From contig JAFSVF010000021.1 in NCBI GenBank assembly GCA_017450205.1, positions 1 through 52,292 on the forward strand: DNA of 52,292 bases. Direction: 5' to 3'. Positions 33,401 through 40,520 of the stretch are shown one piece after another (position 1 is the stretch's first letter; every line of letters starts with the position of its first letter). The DNA comes from Bacilli bacterium (lineage in GTDB: Bacteria > Bacillota_I > Bacilli_A > RF39 > UBA660). Under the pieces are notes generated by a model, which saw only the letters and a list, made by a program, of their open reading frames with translations, was not told where the DNA came from and did not search any database. A program made the position numbers and the translations under genes.

Positions 33401-33891
33401 TGACATCTATTAAGGATAAGAATAGTCATATATTAAGTTCTGTTTCTATTGCTGCTGTTAAAGAACAATGTGTTACTTTATTTGAATCCCTTGGAGTTAT
33501 AGTGTATGTTTTAGTATTATTCTCTGGAATACTTTCATTTGTAGTATTTTATAGTTTAGCTTATATTAATATAAGTGAAAGACAAAGAGAAATAGCTACC
33601 CTTAAAGTATTAGGTTTCTATAATAATGAAGTAGATAACTATGTATTAAAAGAAGAGTTTATTATAACAGTCTTAGGTATACTTATAGGTCTATTCGTTG
33701 GAACATATTATGCTTATGCTATGATTGATTCAATTGAAATAAATACTATGCAATATATTAAAGATATTCAATTTAGTAGTTATCTTCAAACATTTGGATT
33801 TATAATTCTATTTGGTTTTATTGTTAGTATTGGAGTACACTTTAAATTAAAGAAAATAGATTTAATAGAATCTTTAAAGAGTGTTGAATAA
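30460..33891 (+). CDS. FtsX-like ABC permease with large extracellular coiled coil
   Basis: An 1143-residue permease. One membrane helix near residue 25, a MacB-type periplasmic-like domain (about 45-265), a long coiled coil with repeated LDEGKKDLDNA/KLDEGKKELDK segments (about 270-350), a second coiled coil built of YNSGLEEYNSNLELYN repeats (about 530-610), then FtsX domain 1 (about 625-755) and FtsX domain 2 at the C terminus (about 1010-1143). This is the layout of Gram-positive FtsX-type permeases whose coiled coils reach into the cell envelope, used in lipoprotein or peptide handling, defence peptide resistance or wall hydrolase control. Operon with the ATPase at 29739. Substrate unknown. 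Confidence 0.88.
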   Translation: MRKNRIITMSLREIKKSQKRFFSLCILSILGVSFFVGMKMSGPTMLKSLDKYYDDNKIYDLKVSSSLGLDDEDINEISKLSNSFEVVGSHTKDALFFDGSFETVLRIHEINNNLNNIIITEGRLPEKYNEVVVEDGFAYKTKYKVGDKIKLDLEEDDTSIKTNELEIVGIVLSPEYVNKAEVTQSRGNTTLGTGQVGYFCYALSDLFDMDYYSEIFILENDATKFRTHTKEYQDFIKKDEDKLAYIKENRQNERYIKIIEDSTNKVNEQEAQAKEEFERVQNELNDAKAKLDEGKKDLDNASSKLDEGKKELDKNKRKLDSANRDIQNGYKQIEKSKKDLANGLNDLNNGKSEIEKTLSNYNISYDKISTFVKKYDSSSFSVNDIIKIFNDNNIDISSSISSASVNIKALAVSLGINLDSLFSKYGINKDLLNKDNLKLDEVIDSATINQLKRMIFDDNFIRLVKESIPSTVPYYNDIQHYLDEFIKNNDNILKLFDAVRKIDNGYSEYYKNLNLVISKEGELNNAKIKYESGLSEYNKGLELYNSSLETYNSGLEEYNSNLELYNNNLKEFEEKKIETEEKIELAREKIKKIEKATWFIQTRENNNEYITYISSYDSINNLSNLFPVIFFLVSIMISLLSMARMAIENRSEIGTLKALGFSNFEVRLKFVIYASLATLLGGIIGAFLGYKFIPKIVIGVFNIMHNVPYFIYDTNHMPIIIGIFLSMLCIVGSTVITINNLVKEKTTELLRPIAPPIGKKIWLENVSFIWNRLSYSNKLTIRNIFRFKRRIFMSIFGIASCTMILLSGYGIKDSISFVVDKQYNDINHNDVLISLDGKVSKEELDEYIKDEDLNFNVYAKIDQVDIQNKRVSLVVPDDYEEFRKTLTIKDVKTKKEVVLTDNTVVITSKLAKYLKKKVGDTVTIYESDNLPYDFKITNISENYIGDYIFFNKHMYTKYVDEYKITTQYIRFNDLSKENEIMTSIKDKNSHILSSVSIAAVKEQCVTLFESLGVIVYVLVLFSGILSFVVFYSLAYINISERQREIATLKVLGFYNNEVDNYVLKEEFIITVLGILIGLFVGTYYAYAMIDSIEINTMQYIKDIQFSSYLQTFGFIILFGFIVSIGVHFKLKKIDLIESLKSVE

Positions 33892-34139
33892 AAGAATTAG
33901 AATATATTGATAATAAAATTTATATTATTATAGGTGCTTAAGTTGCAAAAGCATTTTTTCTTAATGAAGACTTTAATGATTTGATATTTAAGAATAATTA
34001 TTTAAATGGTAAGTTAACTATTGTTTTACCACATCCATCTTCTTTAAATATAAAATGGTTTAAAGATCATCCTTTATTTATGGAGAAAAGAATAGTTGAA
34101 ATAAGAAATATTATTTTTGATACATTAGAAAAGAGTTAG
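33891..34139 (+). pseudogene. C-terminal remnant of a uracil-DNA glycosylase-like gene
   Basis: An open frame without start begins at the ABC permease stop and reads KELEYIDNKIYIIIGA, TAA (33939-33941), then VAKAFFLNEDFNDL, LTIVLPHPSSLNIKWFKDHP and a C-terminal helix to TAG at 34139. The IIxxGxxAxKAF segment and the LPHPSxLNxxW segment with its His resemble the last third of family-4-type uracil-DNA glycosylases. The N-terminal two thirds, including the water-activating motif, are absent. I read it as a deleted gene whose 5' part was lost at the permease junction. Family assignment is moderate. Confidence 0.55.
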
Positions 34140-34160
34140 AAATTTTATCTAACTCTTTTT
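34129..34160. terminator. Bidirectional terminator
   Basis: AAAAGAGTTAGA pairs perfectly with TCTAACTCTTTT. A flanks one side and T the other, so it can stop transcription from both the ABC operon and the convergent gene at 34145. Confidence 0.85.
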
Positions 34161-34711
34161 ATATTATTTAATTCTTCAATTAATTTATCTATTGGTTCCA
34201 TTGTAGGTATACTTGTACTTTGATATTTTAATGGTAGGATTTCTCTTCCTGATAGAAATGAATAATTTGAATTAATTATTTCTTTAATTATATTTTCTTG
34301 TATTTCGTTTACTTTACATAATTCATCTGGTATAAAGAATTGTCCACAACCTGCTGTATTTCCTTGATTAGCATACATATCTCTAATATGTTCTTCTTTA
34401 ACACCATAATAAATTATATGATTATATTCATTTAATAATAAACAAAGAGATTCATATAATTCATAATTATATGGTATTTCGTTTTCTAAGAATTTATTTA
34501 AATAATCTCTTAATATAGTTGTATGTTCTTCATCAGAAAATACTTTTATTACATTTCCATCTGGTGTAATTAAATATCCTGCTGATAATGAACTTAATCC
34601 GTTCTTTTCTACATGGAAACTAAAGTTATTGTTATTAATTGTTTTTATATTATAGCTTAATGCTTCTTCATGTAATTCTTGTAAATTATCATATGTTGTT
34701 ATTTCTTTCAT
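34145..34711 (-). CDS. Hypothetical protein, leftward
   Basis: A 188-residue soluble protein (MKEITTYDNLQELHEEAL...) with no domain I recognise. It contains GYLITPDGNVIKVF and GNTAGCGQFFIPDELC. On the minus strand AGAGGAAG precedes the ATG, and a promoter with TTGACT, 16 nt, TATAAT lies at 34765-34738. It has its own promoter and shares a bidirectional terminator with the convergent ABC operon. Function unknown. Confidence 0.7.
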   Translation of the reverse strand: MKEITTYDNLQELHEEALSYNIKTINNNNFSFHVEKNGLSSLSAGYLITPDGNVIKVFSDEEHTTILRDYLNKFLENEIPYNYELYESLCLLLNEYNHIIYYGVKEEHIRDMYANQGNTAGCGQFFIPDELCKVNEIQENIIKEIINSNYSFLSGREILPLKYQSTSIPTMEPIDKLIEELNNIKRVR

Positions 34712-34737
34712 TTTCTTCCTCTTCCTTAATGTTTATT

Positions 34738-34765
34738 ATTATATAAAATTTATTTATCAAGTCAA
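34738..34765 (-). promoter_or_regulatory. Sigma-A promoter of the leftward hypothetical gene
   Basis: Minus-strand TTGACT (34765-34760), 16-nt spacer and TATAAT (34743-34738), 27 nt upstream of the ATG. Confidence 0.7.
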
Positions 34766-34806
34766 GAAAATTTTATAAAGGTTTGTAAACAATGTTTAGA
34801 ATTTAA

Positions 34807-34832
34807 TTTGTATACAAAAACTATGATATAAT
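34807..34832 (+). promoter_or_regulatory. Promoter with TTTGTATACAAA operator
   Basis: TTTGTATACAAA (34807-34818) is a perfect 12-bp palindrome just upstream of the extended -10 TGATATAAT (34824-34832). A looser copy, TTTGTAAACAA, lies at 34782-34792. The palindrome differs by one base from the one at 35371. The nearby OhrR-type regulator is the natural candidate to bind both. Confidence 0.6.
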
Positions 34833-34848
34833 CAAATTAGGAGATTAT

Positions 34849-35337
34849 ATGAAGATAGTAGAATATGAAGAAATATACTTAGAGGATGTTAAGGATTTAT
34901 TAGTTGAATTAGAAGAATATATTATATCTATTGATCAAGATAATTTAGATAGACTGCATCCTGATTATAGAGATAAGATGGCTTTAAAAGATTTAGAAGA
35001 GGTTAAGAATAACAATGGTAAGTGTTACCTAGCTATTGATGATAATAAAGTATATGGACTTATTATGGGAATAGTAGGTACTTATGATGAATATGATTAC
35101 TTAGATTATAAATGTCCTAAAAGAGGTATAGTTACTGAACTTGTTGTTAGTAAAAAATATCGGAGTGGTGGCGTAGGACAACAACTAATGAAAAGATTAG
35201 AAGAATACTTTAAGAGTATAGATTGTGAATATATATTAATTGATGTATTTGGTTATAATGATGATGCTTTAAAGTTCTATTTTAAACAAGGTTATCATGC
35301 TAGAATGTTAACAACTATAAAAAAGATTAGTGACTAA
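34849..35337 (+). CDS. GNAT-family N-acetyltransferase
   Basis: A 162-residue GNAT enzyme with RGIVTELVVSKKYRSGGVGQQLMKRLE (strand 4 and the acetyl-CoA loop Q/R-x-x-G-x-G/A, here R-S-G-G-V-G) and DVFGYNDDALKFYFKQGY at the C-terminal part. AGGAGA site before the ATG. Its promoter carries the same palindrome as the peroxidase operon 500 nt downstream, so it may belong to the same stress regulon. Substrate unknown. Confidence 0.85.
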   Translation: MKIVEYEEIYLEDVKDLLVELEEYIISIDQDNLDRLHPDYRDKMALKDLEEVKNNNGKCYLAIDDNKVYGLIMGIVGTYDEYDYLDYKCPKRGIVTELVVSKKYRSGGVGQQLMKRLEEYFKSIDCEYILIDVFGYNDDALKFYFKQGYHARMLTTIKKISD

Positions 35338-35338
35338 T

Positions 35339-35382
35339 TTGACAACTATTAGTGAGTTTGCTAAAATTAGTTTGTATGCAAA
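35339..35382 (+). promoter_or_regulatory. Promoter and operator of the peroxide-response operon
   Basis: TTGACA (35339-35344), 17 nt, TAAAAT (35362-35367), then the near-perfect palindrome TTTGTATGCAAA (35371-35382) over the expected transcription start, a typical repressor position. The -35 begins two bases after the preceding stop codon. Confidence 0.75.
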
Positions 35383-35407
35383 TCAATTTTGAAGGAGGAG
35401 AATTTAT

Positions 35408-35947
35408 ATGAGTATTTATGAATTAAAAGTAAAACAAAGAAATGGAGAAGAATTTGACTTAAGTACTTTAAAAGGTAAAGTATCATTAGTAGTTAATACT
35501 GCTACTGGATGTGGATTTACACCACAATATGAAGCAATAGAGAAACTATATGAAAAATACCATGATAAAGGATTTGAAGTTTTAGACTTCCCATGTGACC
35601 AATTTGGCCATCAAGCACCTGGTGATAACGATGAAATTCATGAGTTCTGTACTGCTAAGTATAAAACTCAATTTGATCAATTTGCAAAAATTGAAGTTAA
35701 TGGAGAAAATGAAGATAAAGTATTTACAGTTTTAAAATCACAACAACCTGATGAAAAACCAGTTGGATTTAAAAATAAAGTAGCTATGAAAGGAATTATG
35801 AAGATAAGCAAGACTTGTACTAAAAAAGGAGATATTGCTTGGAACTTCACTAAATTCTTAGTTGATAAAGATGGTAATGCTGTAAAAAGATATGATCCTA
35901 CATTTGATCCTATTAAAATTGAAGAAGATTTATTAAAATTGTTATAA
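35408..35947 (+). CDS. Thioredoxin-dependent glutathione peroxidase
   Basis: A 179-residue GPx-family peroxidase (BsaA type) reducing hydroperoxides. Peroxidatic Cys35 lies in ATGCGFTPQY, the tetrad Gln65 in FPCDQFGHQ, and the Trp-Asn pair in IAWNFTKFLVD. Cys81 (EFCTAKY) is where thioredoxin-using GPx proteins carry the resolving Cys. First gene of an operon also encoding thioredoxin and thioredoxin reductase, which would recycle it. GAAGGAGGAG site. Regulation by the downstream OhrR-like protein is likely from the operator at 35371. Confidence 0.92.
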   Translation: MSIYELKVKQRNGEEFDLSTLKGKVSLVVNTATGCGFTPQYEAIEKLYEKYHDKGFEVLDFPCDQFGHQAPGDNDEIHEFCTAKYKTQFDQFAKIEVNGENEDKVFTVLKSQQPDEKPVGFKNKVAMKGIMKISKTCTKKGDIAWNFTKFLVDKDGNAVKRYDPTFDPIKIEEDLLKLL

Positions 35948-35960
35948 GGAGTGTGATGAA

Positions 35961-36407
35961 ATGGAAAATAAATATGAGTCACTAGCATTAAAGAATCAAT
36001 TATGTTTTCCAATATATTTATGTTCAAAAGAAATAATACGTAAATATACACCAATTCTAGAAGAACTAGATTTGACTTATACACAATATATTGTAATGAT
36101 GTATTTTTGGGAAACTGGTAAAAGTAACTTAAAAGATATAGGTAAGACACTTTTACTTGACCCAAGTACATTAACACCACTTGTAAAGAAACTTGAAAAG
36201 AAAGGTTATCTTACAAGAGTAAGATCTACAGTTGATGAAAGAAATCTAGAAATAGAGTTAACAACAAAAGGAAAAGAGTTAGAAGATAAAGCTTTAACTG
36301 TTCCTAAGAGAGTAGAAAAATGTATTGATATAACAGAAGAAGAAGCAAAAATTTTATATAAACTTATGTATAAGATTATAGTAAATACACAAAAGGAGGA
36401 AAAATAA
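35961..36407 (+). CDS. ohrR: OhrR-type MarR-family peroxide sensor
   Basis: A 148-residue MarR-family winged-helix repressor. NQLCFPIY with Cys15 is the redox-sensing site of one-Cys OhrR proteins; the Tyr pair needed to hold it (LDLTYTQYIVM) is present. LLLDPSTLTPLVKKLEKKGYLTRVRS...DERN is the recognition helix and wing. Oxidation of Cys15 by organic peroxide releases DNA in this family. It lies 13 nt after the peroxidase gene and 1 nt before thioredoxin, so it probably autoregulates the operon through the palindrome at 35371 and perhaps that at 34807. Confidence 0.88.
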   Translation: MENKYESLALKNQLCFPIYLCSKEIIRKYTPILEELDLTYTQYIVMMYFWETGKSNLKDIGKTLLLDPSTLTPLVKKLEKKGYLTRVRSTVDERNLEIELTTKGKELEDKALTVPKRVEKCIDITEEEAKILYKLMYKIIVNTQKEEK

Positions 36408-36408
36408 A

Positions 36409-36720
36409 ATGTCAGTAATTGAAGTAACAAAAGATAATTTTGAAACAGAAGTTTTAAAAAGTGATAAGAAAGTATTAGCTGATTTCAATGCTGATTGGTG
36501 TGGACCATGTAAAATGTTAAGACCAATCATTGATGAATTAGCTGAAGAAAAAGATAATGTAAAAATAGTATCTATTAATATCGATAACGAAGATGAATTA
36601 GCGGAAAAATATAATGTTTCATCAATACCTTGTCTAGTATTATTTGAAAATGGAGAAGAATCTAGAAGAAGTATTGGACTAATTCCTAAAGAAGAAATTG
36701 AAAATATTATAGGTGAATAA
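36409..36720 (+). CDS. trxA: Thioredoxin
   Basis: A 103-residue thioredoxin with the WCGPC active site (Cys31, Cys34), the cis-Pro in SSIPCLVLF and the usual fold order. It reduces disulfides in proteins such as the operon's peroxidase. AAGGAGGA lies at the end of the ohrR gene; its stop codon overlaps the start of the reductase gene by one base (TAATG), a sign of tight coupling. Confidence 0.95.
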   Translation: MSVIEVTKDNFETEVLKSDKKVLADFNADWCGPCKMLRPIIDELAEEKDNVKIVSINIDNEDELAEKYNVSSIPCLVLFENGEESRRSIGLIPKEEIENIIGE

Positions 36721-37625
36721 TGTACGATATTATTATAGTTGGAGCGGGTCCTGCAGGATTAACTGCAGCAATTTATGCTCGTAGAGCTCAAAAAAGTGTT
36801 TTAGTTCTTGAAGCTAAAAGTTATGGTGGTCAAATCATCAATACTTTAGATATTGAAAACTATCCAGTTGAAGAACATATTTCTGGATTTGATTTTGCTA
36901 CTAAGTTATATAAACAAACTAAAGCTTTAGGTGCTGAGATTGTTTTTGAAAAAGTTGTTGATATTAATGATTTAGGAAATACTAAAGAAGTAGTTACAAC
37001 TAAGAATAAATATAGTTGTAAAGCTGTAATTATTGCAACTGGTTCTGAAGATAGAAAATTAGGTTTATCTAATGAAGATGAATTAGTTGGTAAAGGTATT
37101 TCTTATTGTGCAACATGTGATGGTGCCTTTTATAAAGGTAAAACAGTTGCAGTAGTGGGTGGTGGAAATACTGCTTTAGAAGATGCTTTATATTTATCTG
37201 ATATTGCATCTAAAGTTTATTTAATTCATAGAAGAGATGAATTTAGAGCAGAAGAAACTACTGTTGAACAATTAAAGAAAAAAGAAAATGTAGAATTTAT
37301 ATATAATAGTACTGTAACTAAACTTAATGCGAGTGAAAGACTTGAAAGTATTGAGGTTACTAATAAAGATGGTTCAGTTAGAACAATTGAAGTAAATGGA
37401 TTATTTGTTGCAGTTGGAAGAATTCCAGAAAATCAAAACTTTGCTAAATTAATTGAACTTGATAATGCAGGTTATGTTAAAGCAGGTGAAGATTGTAAAA
37501 CAACTTGTAAGGGAATTTTTACAGCTGGAGATAATCGTATTAAAGAAGTTAGACAATTAGTAACAGCAACTGGTGATGGTGCTGTTGCAGCAACTAATGC
37601 TGTTAAATATATAAATAATTTATAA
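36720..37625 (+). CDS. trxB: Thioredoxin reductase
   Basis: A 301-residue NADPH-dependent flavoprotein. FAD-binding GAGPAGLTAAIYA at the N terminus, redox pair CATC (about 133-136), NADPH site GGGNTALEDA with HRRDEFRAEE, and the second FAD motif GIFTAGDNR. It passes electrons from NADPH to thioredoxin. Full length. Overlaps trxA by one base; stop followed 15 nt later by the SDR gene. Confidence 0.95.
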   Translation: MYDIIIVGAGPAGLTAAIYARRAQKSVLVLEAKSYGGQIINTLDIENYPVEEHISGFDFATKLYKQTKALGAEIVFEKVVDINDLGNTKEVVTTKNKYSCKAVIIATGSEDRKLGLSNEDELVGKGISYCATCDGAFYKGKTVAVVGGGNTALEDALYLSDIASKVYLIHRRDEFRAEETTVEQLKKKENVEFIYNSTVTKLNASERLESIEVTNKDGSVRTIEVNGLFVAVGRIPENQNFAKLIELDNAGYVKAGEDCKTTCKGIFTAGDNRIKEVRQLVTATGDGAVAATNAVKYINNL

Positions 37626-37640
37626 AAAGGGAGGATTATT

Positions 37641-38399
37641 ATGTTTAATTTAAAAAATAGAGTAGCAGTTATTACAGGAGCATCCAGTGGTTTAGGAAAA
37701 CAAATGTCTTATGCCTTTGCTGAAAGTGGAGCTGATCTTGTATTACTTGCTAGAAGAGTAGAAAGATTAGAAGAAATAAAACAAGAATTAGAAGCTAAAG
37801 GTGTTAGAGTACTTCCAATTAAATGTGATGTTACTAGTAGTGAAGATATTAATAATGCTGCTAGACTTGCTGAAGAAACATTTGGTAAAGTTGATATATT
37901 AGTTAACTGCGCTGGTTCTTCAAAAGATAAAGGTGTACTTGAGATGCAAGATGATGAATGGGATTTCACTATTGCAACCGATCTTACATCTGTATTTAAA
38001 GTAACTCGTGCTTTTGGTAATATAATGAAAAAGAATAATTATGGTAGAGTAATTAATATTGCTTCTATGTATGGACTTGTTGGTAATGATGAAATACCTA
38101 CAATTGCATATCATTCATCTAAAGGTGGAGTAGTTAACTTTACAAGAGCAGCAGCAGCTGAACTTGCTAAATATAATATTACAGTTAATTGTATTTGTCC
38201 TGGATACTTCTATACTGAATTAACTACTCAAGTACTTGATACTGATAGATTCCAAGAATTTGCTAAAACTCATGTACCAATGAAAAGGTATGGTAGTGAA
38301 GGAGAATTAAACGCAGGAGCTATATTCCTTGCTAGTGATGAAGCAAGTTATGTAACTGGTATTACGTTACCAATTGATGGTGGATATACTTGCGTATAG
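37641..38399 (+). CDS. Short-chain dehydrogenase/reductase
   Basis: A 252-residue classical SDR with cofactor loop TGASSGLGKQ (Arg residues RRVER after strand 2 favour NADP), NCAGSS, catalytic Ser in NIASMYG, and YHSSKGG with Tyr and Lys. PIDGGYTCV closes the substrate pocket. Similar to gluconate 5-dehydrogenase/FabG-type enzymes; the substrate is not determined by sequence. Last gene of the peroxide-response operon, which suggests a role in detoxifying carbonyls made by oxidation. Followed by a strong terminator. Confidence 0.88.
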   Translation: MFNLKNRVAVITGASSGLGKQMSYAFAESGADLVLLARRVERLEEIKQELEAKGVRVLPIKCDVTSSEDINNAARLAEETFGKVDILVNCAGSSKDKGVLEMQDDEWDFTIATDLTSVFKVTRAFGNIMKKNNYGRVINIASMYGLVGNDEIPTIAYHSSKGGVVNFTRAAAAELAKYNITVNCICPGYFYTELTTQVLDTDRFQEFAKTHVPMKRYGSEGELNAGAIFLASDEASYVTGITLPIDGGYTCV

Positions 38400-38416
38400 A
38401 AAAATAAAGAAAAAAG

Positions 38417-38447
38417 TCTCAAGAGAAAATAATCTTGAGATTTTTTT
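38417..38447 (+). terminator. Terminator of the peroxide-response operon
   Basis: TCTCAAGA pairs with TCTTGAGA, with A run before and T7 after. Confidence 0.9.
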
Positions 38448-38492
38448 AGTTAACTAAATTTAGTTGACACAAATAATTAATAATGATATATT
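38445..38492 (+). promoter_or_regulatory. Promoter and palindromic operator of the ABC exporter
   Basis: TTGACA (38464-38469), 17-nt spacer, TATATT (38487-38492). Immediately upstream TTTAGTTAACTAAA (38445-38458) is a perfect 14-bp palindrome, and its half-site TTTAGTT repeats at 38459-38465 overlapping the -35. A MarR- or TetR-type repressor site is inferred; the motif differs from the TTTGTATRCAAA operators, so a different regulator is expected. Confidence 0.7.
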
Positions 38493-38526
38493 GAAGGTGA
38501 ATTTGAAGTGAAAGGAGTGAAAAGAA

Positions 38527-38583
38527 TGAAGAAGTTTGAATTCAAAGTTTTAGATTTAAGTGTGGTAGATAAAAATATTTTAA
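38527..38583 (+). CDS. 18-codon leader peptide of the ABC exporter
   Basis: AAGGAGTG (38511-38518) followed 8 nt later by ATG gives MKKFEFKVLDLSVVDKNI and TAA. The ribosome binding site is among the best in the window, although the product is tiny and no longer protein follows. Codons 12-15 contain the segment able to pair with the downstream terminator. It is best explained as an attenuation leader peptide like BmrB or antibiotic-resistance leaders. Expression is inferred. Confidence 0.6.
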
Positions 38584-38670
38584 CTAGAGTTAATAGAACT
38601 TCTTGGTTCTTTTAGCTCACAACTTAAATAACTTTTAGGCTACCATAATTTTATGGTAGTTTTTATTTTT
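38562..38670 (+). promoter_or_regulatory. Ribosome-mediated attenuator
   Basis: The terminator (CTACCATAA 38640-38648 with TTATGGTAG 38651-38659, then a T-tract) ends 6 nt before the exporter's GGAGG. TGTGGTAG at 38562-38569 in the leader ORF is complementary to CTACCATA of the terminator's left arm (8 pairs, one G-T). A ribosome that completes the leader would cover this segment and let the terminator form; one stalled earlier would free it to pair and allow readthrough. Confidence 0.6.
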
Positions 38671-38686
38671 AAAAATGGAGGTATAT

Positions 38687-40420
38687 ATGAAGAAATTAAA
38701 AGAATTTATACCTCTAATAAACTTTGTTAAAGAGAAAAAGTTTAAAATTATATTTGCTAGTATATGTATATTTTTAATTGAACTAGCTGGACTTTCAACT
38801 GGATATTTAAACGGTATGGCTGTTGAAGAAATTACAAAGAATAATTTAAAACTTGCTTTAATTTATTTGGCAGTTTACTTAGTAATTTCTTTAATATTTG
38901 ATGTATTCATGCGTCAATGTGCGAATGCATCCTTACAAAAAGTAGAAAGTGAAATAACAAGAAAGTTAGGTTATAACACATATGTTAAAGCTTTAGATTT
39001 ACCAGCTTATGCATATGAACAAACTAGTAGTGGAGAAGTAATTAACAGAATTAATAGTGATGCAAATAGTTTAAGTTTTGCATTCCTGCATATACTTGAA
39101 CTTATTTCTTCTATTATTGGTTCTATTATTATACTTGTATATATTGTATTTAATTCTTATATTATTGCAATTGAAATTATTTTATTCTTAATTGCTTTAT
39201 ATTTTGTAATTAAACATTATAATCCATTACTAATAAAGGTACATAAAGAAAGGAAAAAGCATCAAGATAAACATACAACTTTAATAAATGAATCTATTAG
39301 GGGTATAAGAGAAGTAAAAACATTAGGAATTAAGAAAGAATTAAAAGGGGAATCTTTAAATATTAATGAGAGAATATTAGATAAATCATTTGAAGAAATT
39401 AAACTATATAAAGAATCTAGAATAATTATTTCTACTTTAAGATCATTCTTAGAAGTAGTAGTATTTATTACTTGTGTAATTCTATTATATTTTAATATGA
39501 TTAGTTTAGCATTCTTTATAGCGATGACATATTATGTATATCGTTATATGAGATTAATAGATAATATTAATACTTTTATGGAAACATTCCAAAAGACTTA
39601 TGTTTCTTTAACTAGAGTTAATGAAATATTATTAAATAAAATATATAGTGATGAAAATTTTGGAAGAAAAGAAATAAAGAAAGTAAATGGTATTATTAGA
39701 TTTAATGATGTTACATTTAATTATCCAAATGAAGATACAATCTTAAATGATTTTAATTTGGAAATAAAACCAAATAAAAAGATTGCTATAGTTGGTAGAA
39801 GTGGACAAGGAAAATCTACTATATTTAATCTATTAACAAGAGTATTTGATCCAGTTAAAGGTACAATTACTTTAGATGATGTAGATATTAAAAAATTAAG
39901 TGAAGATAATTTAAGAAAACATATTTCAATTATTAGACAAGAACCATTTATTTTTAATAGAACAATTCTAGATAATTTTAAAATGATTGATAAAAATATT
40001 ACTTTAGATGAAGTAAGAAAGTATTGTAAGAAAGCTTATATTGATGATTATATTATGAGTCTTCCAAATGGATATGATACTTTACTTGGAGAAGGTGGAG
40101 TAAATTTATCTGGTGGTCAAAAACAAAGATTATCTATTGCAAGAAGTTTATCTAAGAAATCTAAAGTATTATTGTTTGATGAAGCTACAAGTGCTTTAGA
40201 TAATAACTCTCAAGAATATATTAAGATGACTATTGATGAATTAGTAAAAACACATACTATTATTATAGTAGCACATAGATTATCTACTATTATTGATGCA
40301 GATATTATATATGTTATTGATAAGGGTAAAATAAGTGCAAAAGGAAAACACAAAGGATTACTTAAAAATTCTGAAACTTATAGAAAACTTTATGAAAACG
40401 AAAACACTTTAAATTCATAA
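38687..40420 (+). CDS. ABC exporter, multidrug/peptide type (membrane plus ATPase)
   Basis: A 577-residue half-transporter: six membrane helices in the first 300 residues, then the ATPase with Walker A GRSGQGKST (370-378), Q-loop IRQEPF, signature LSGGQKQR, Walker B VLLFDEATSALD and switch His in VAHRLST. It acts as a dimer exporting drugs, lipids or peptides. ATG 38687 is chosen (GGAGG 5 nt upstream) rather than 38675. Expression appears controlled by an operator, a leader peptide and an attenuator, the pattern of antibiotic-inducible exporters. Confidence 0.9.
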   Translation: MKKLKEFIPLINFVKEKKFKIIFASICIFLIELAGLSTGYLNGMAVEEITKNNLKLALIYLAVYLVISLIFDVFMRQCANASLQKVESEITRKLGYNTYVKALDLPAYAYEQTSSGEVINRINSDANSLSFAFLHILELISSIIGSIIILVYIVFNSYIIAIEIILFLIALYFVIKHYNPLLIKVHKERKKHQDKHTTLINESIRGIREVKTLGIKKELKGESLNINERILDKSFEEIKLYKESRIIISTLRSFLEVVVFITCVILLYFNMISLAFFIAMTYYVYRYMRLIDNINTFMETFQKTYVSLTRVNEILLNKIYSDENFGRKEIKKVNGIIRFNDVTFNYPNEDTILNDFNLEIKPNKKIAIVGRSGQGKSTIFNLLTRVFDPVKGTITLDDVDIKKLSEDNLRKHISIIRQEPFIFNRTILDNFKMIDKNITLDEVRKYCKKAYIDDYIMSLPNGYDTLLGEGGVNLSGGQKQRLSIARSLSKKSKVLLFDEATSALDNNSQEYIKMTIDELVKTHTIIIVAHRLSTIIDADIIYVIDKGKISAKGKHKGLLKNSETYRKLYENENTLNS

Positions 40421-40443
40421 GAGGCTAAATTTAGCCTCTTTTT
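40419..40443 (+). terminator. Terminator of the ABC exporter
   Basis: AAGAGGCTAAA and TTTAGCCTCTT form a perfect 22-bp palindrome followed by T. Confidence 0.9.
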
Positions 40444-40520
40444 AAGTTCTACCAAAAGTAGAGTGAAGTTTGTAACAGGTAGACTTATTTACACTTATAA
40501 TTAAGATGTAAGGAGGAGTT

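Noticed and set aside
35677..36180. Minus-strand 167-codon frame across the peroxidase and ohrR genes
   Set aside because: It lies opposite two clearly conserved genes and has no start signals or recognisable motifs.
38400..38686. A T-box riboswitch before the ABC exporter
   Set aside because: The TGTGGTAG segment loosely recalls the T-box sequence, but the AGGGTGGNACCGCG core and a specifier stem are absent; a leader ORF explains the region better.
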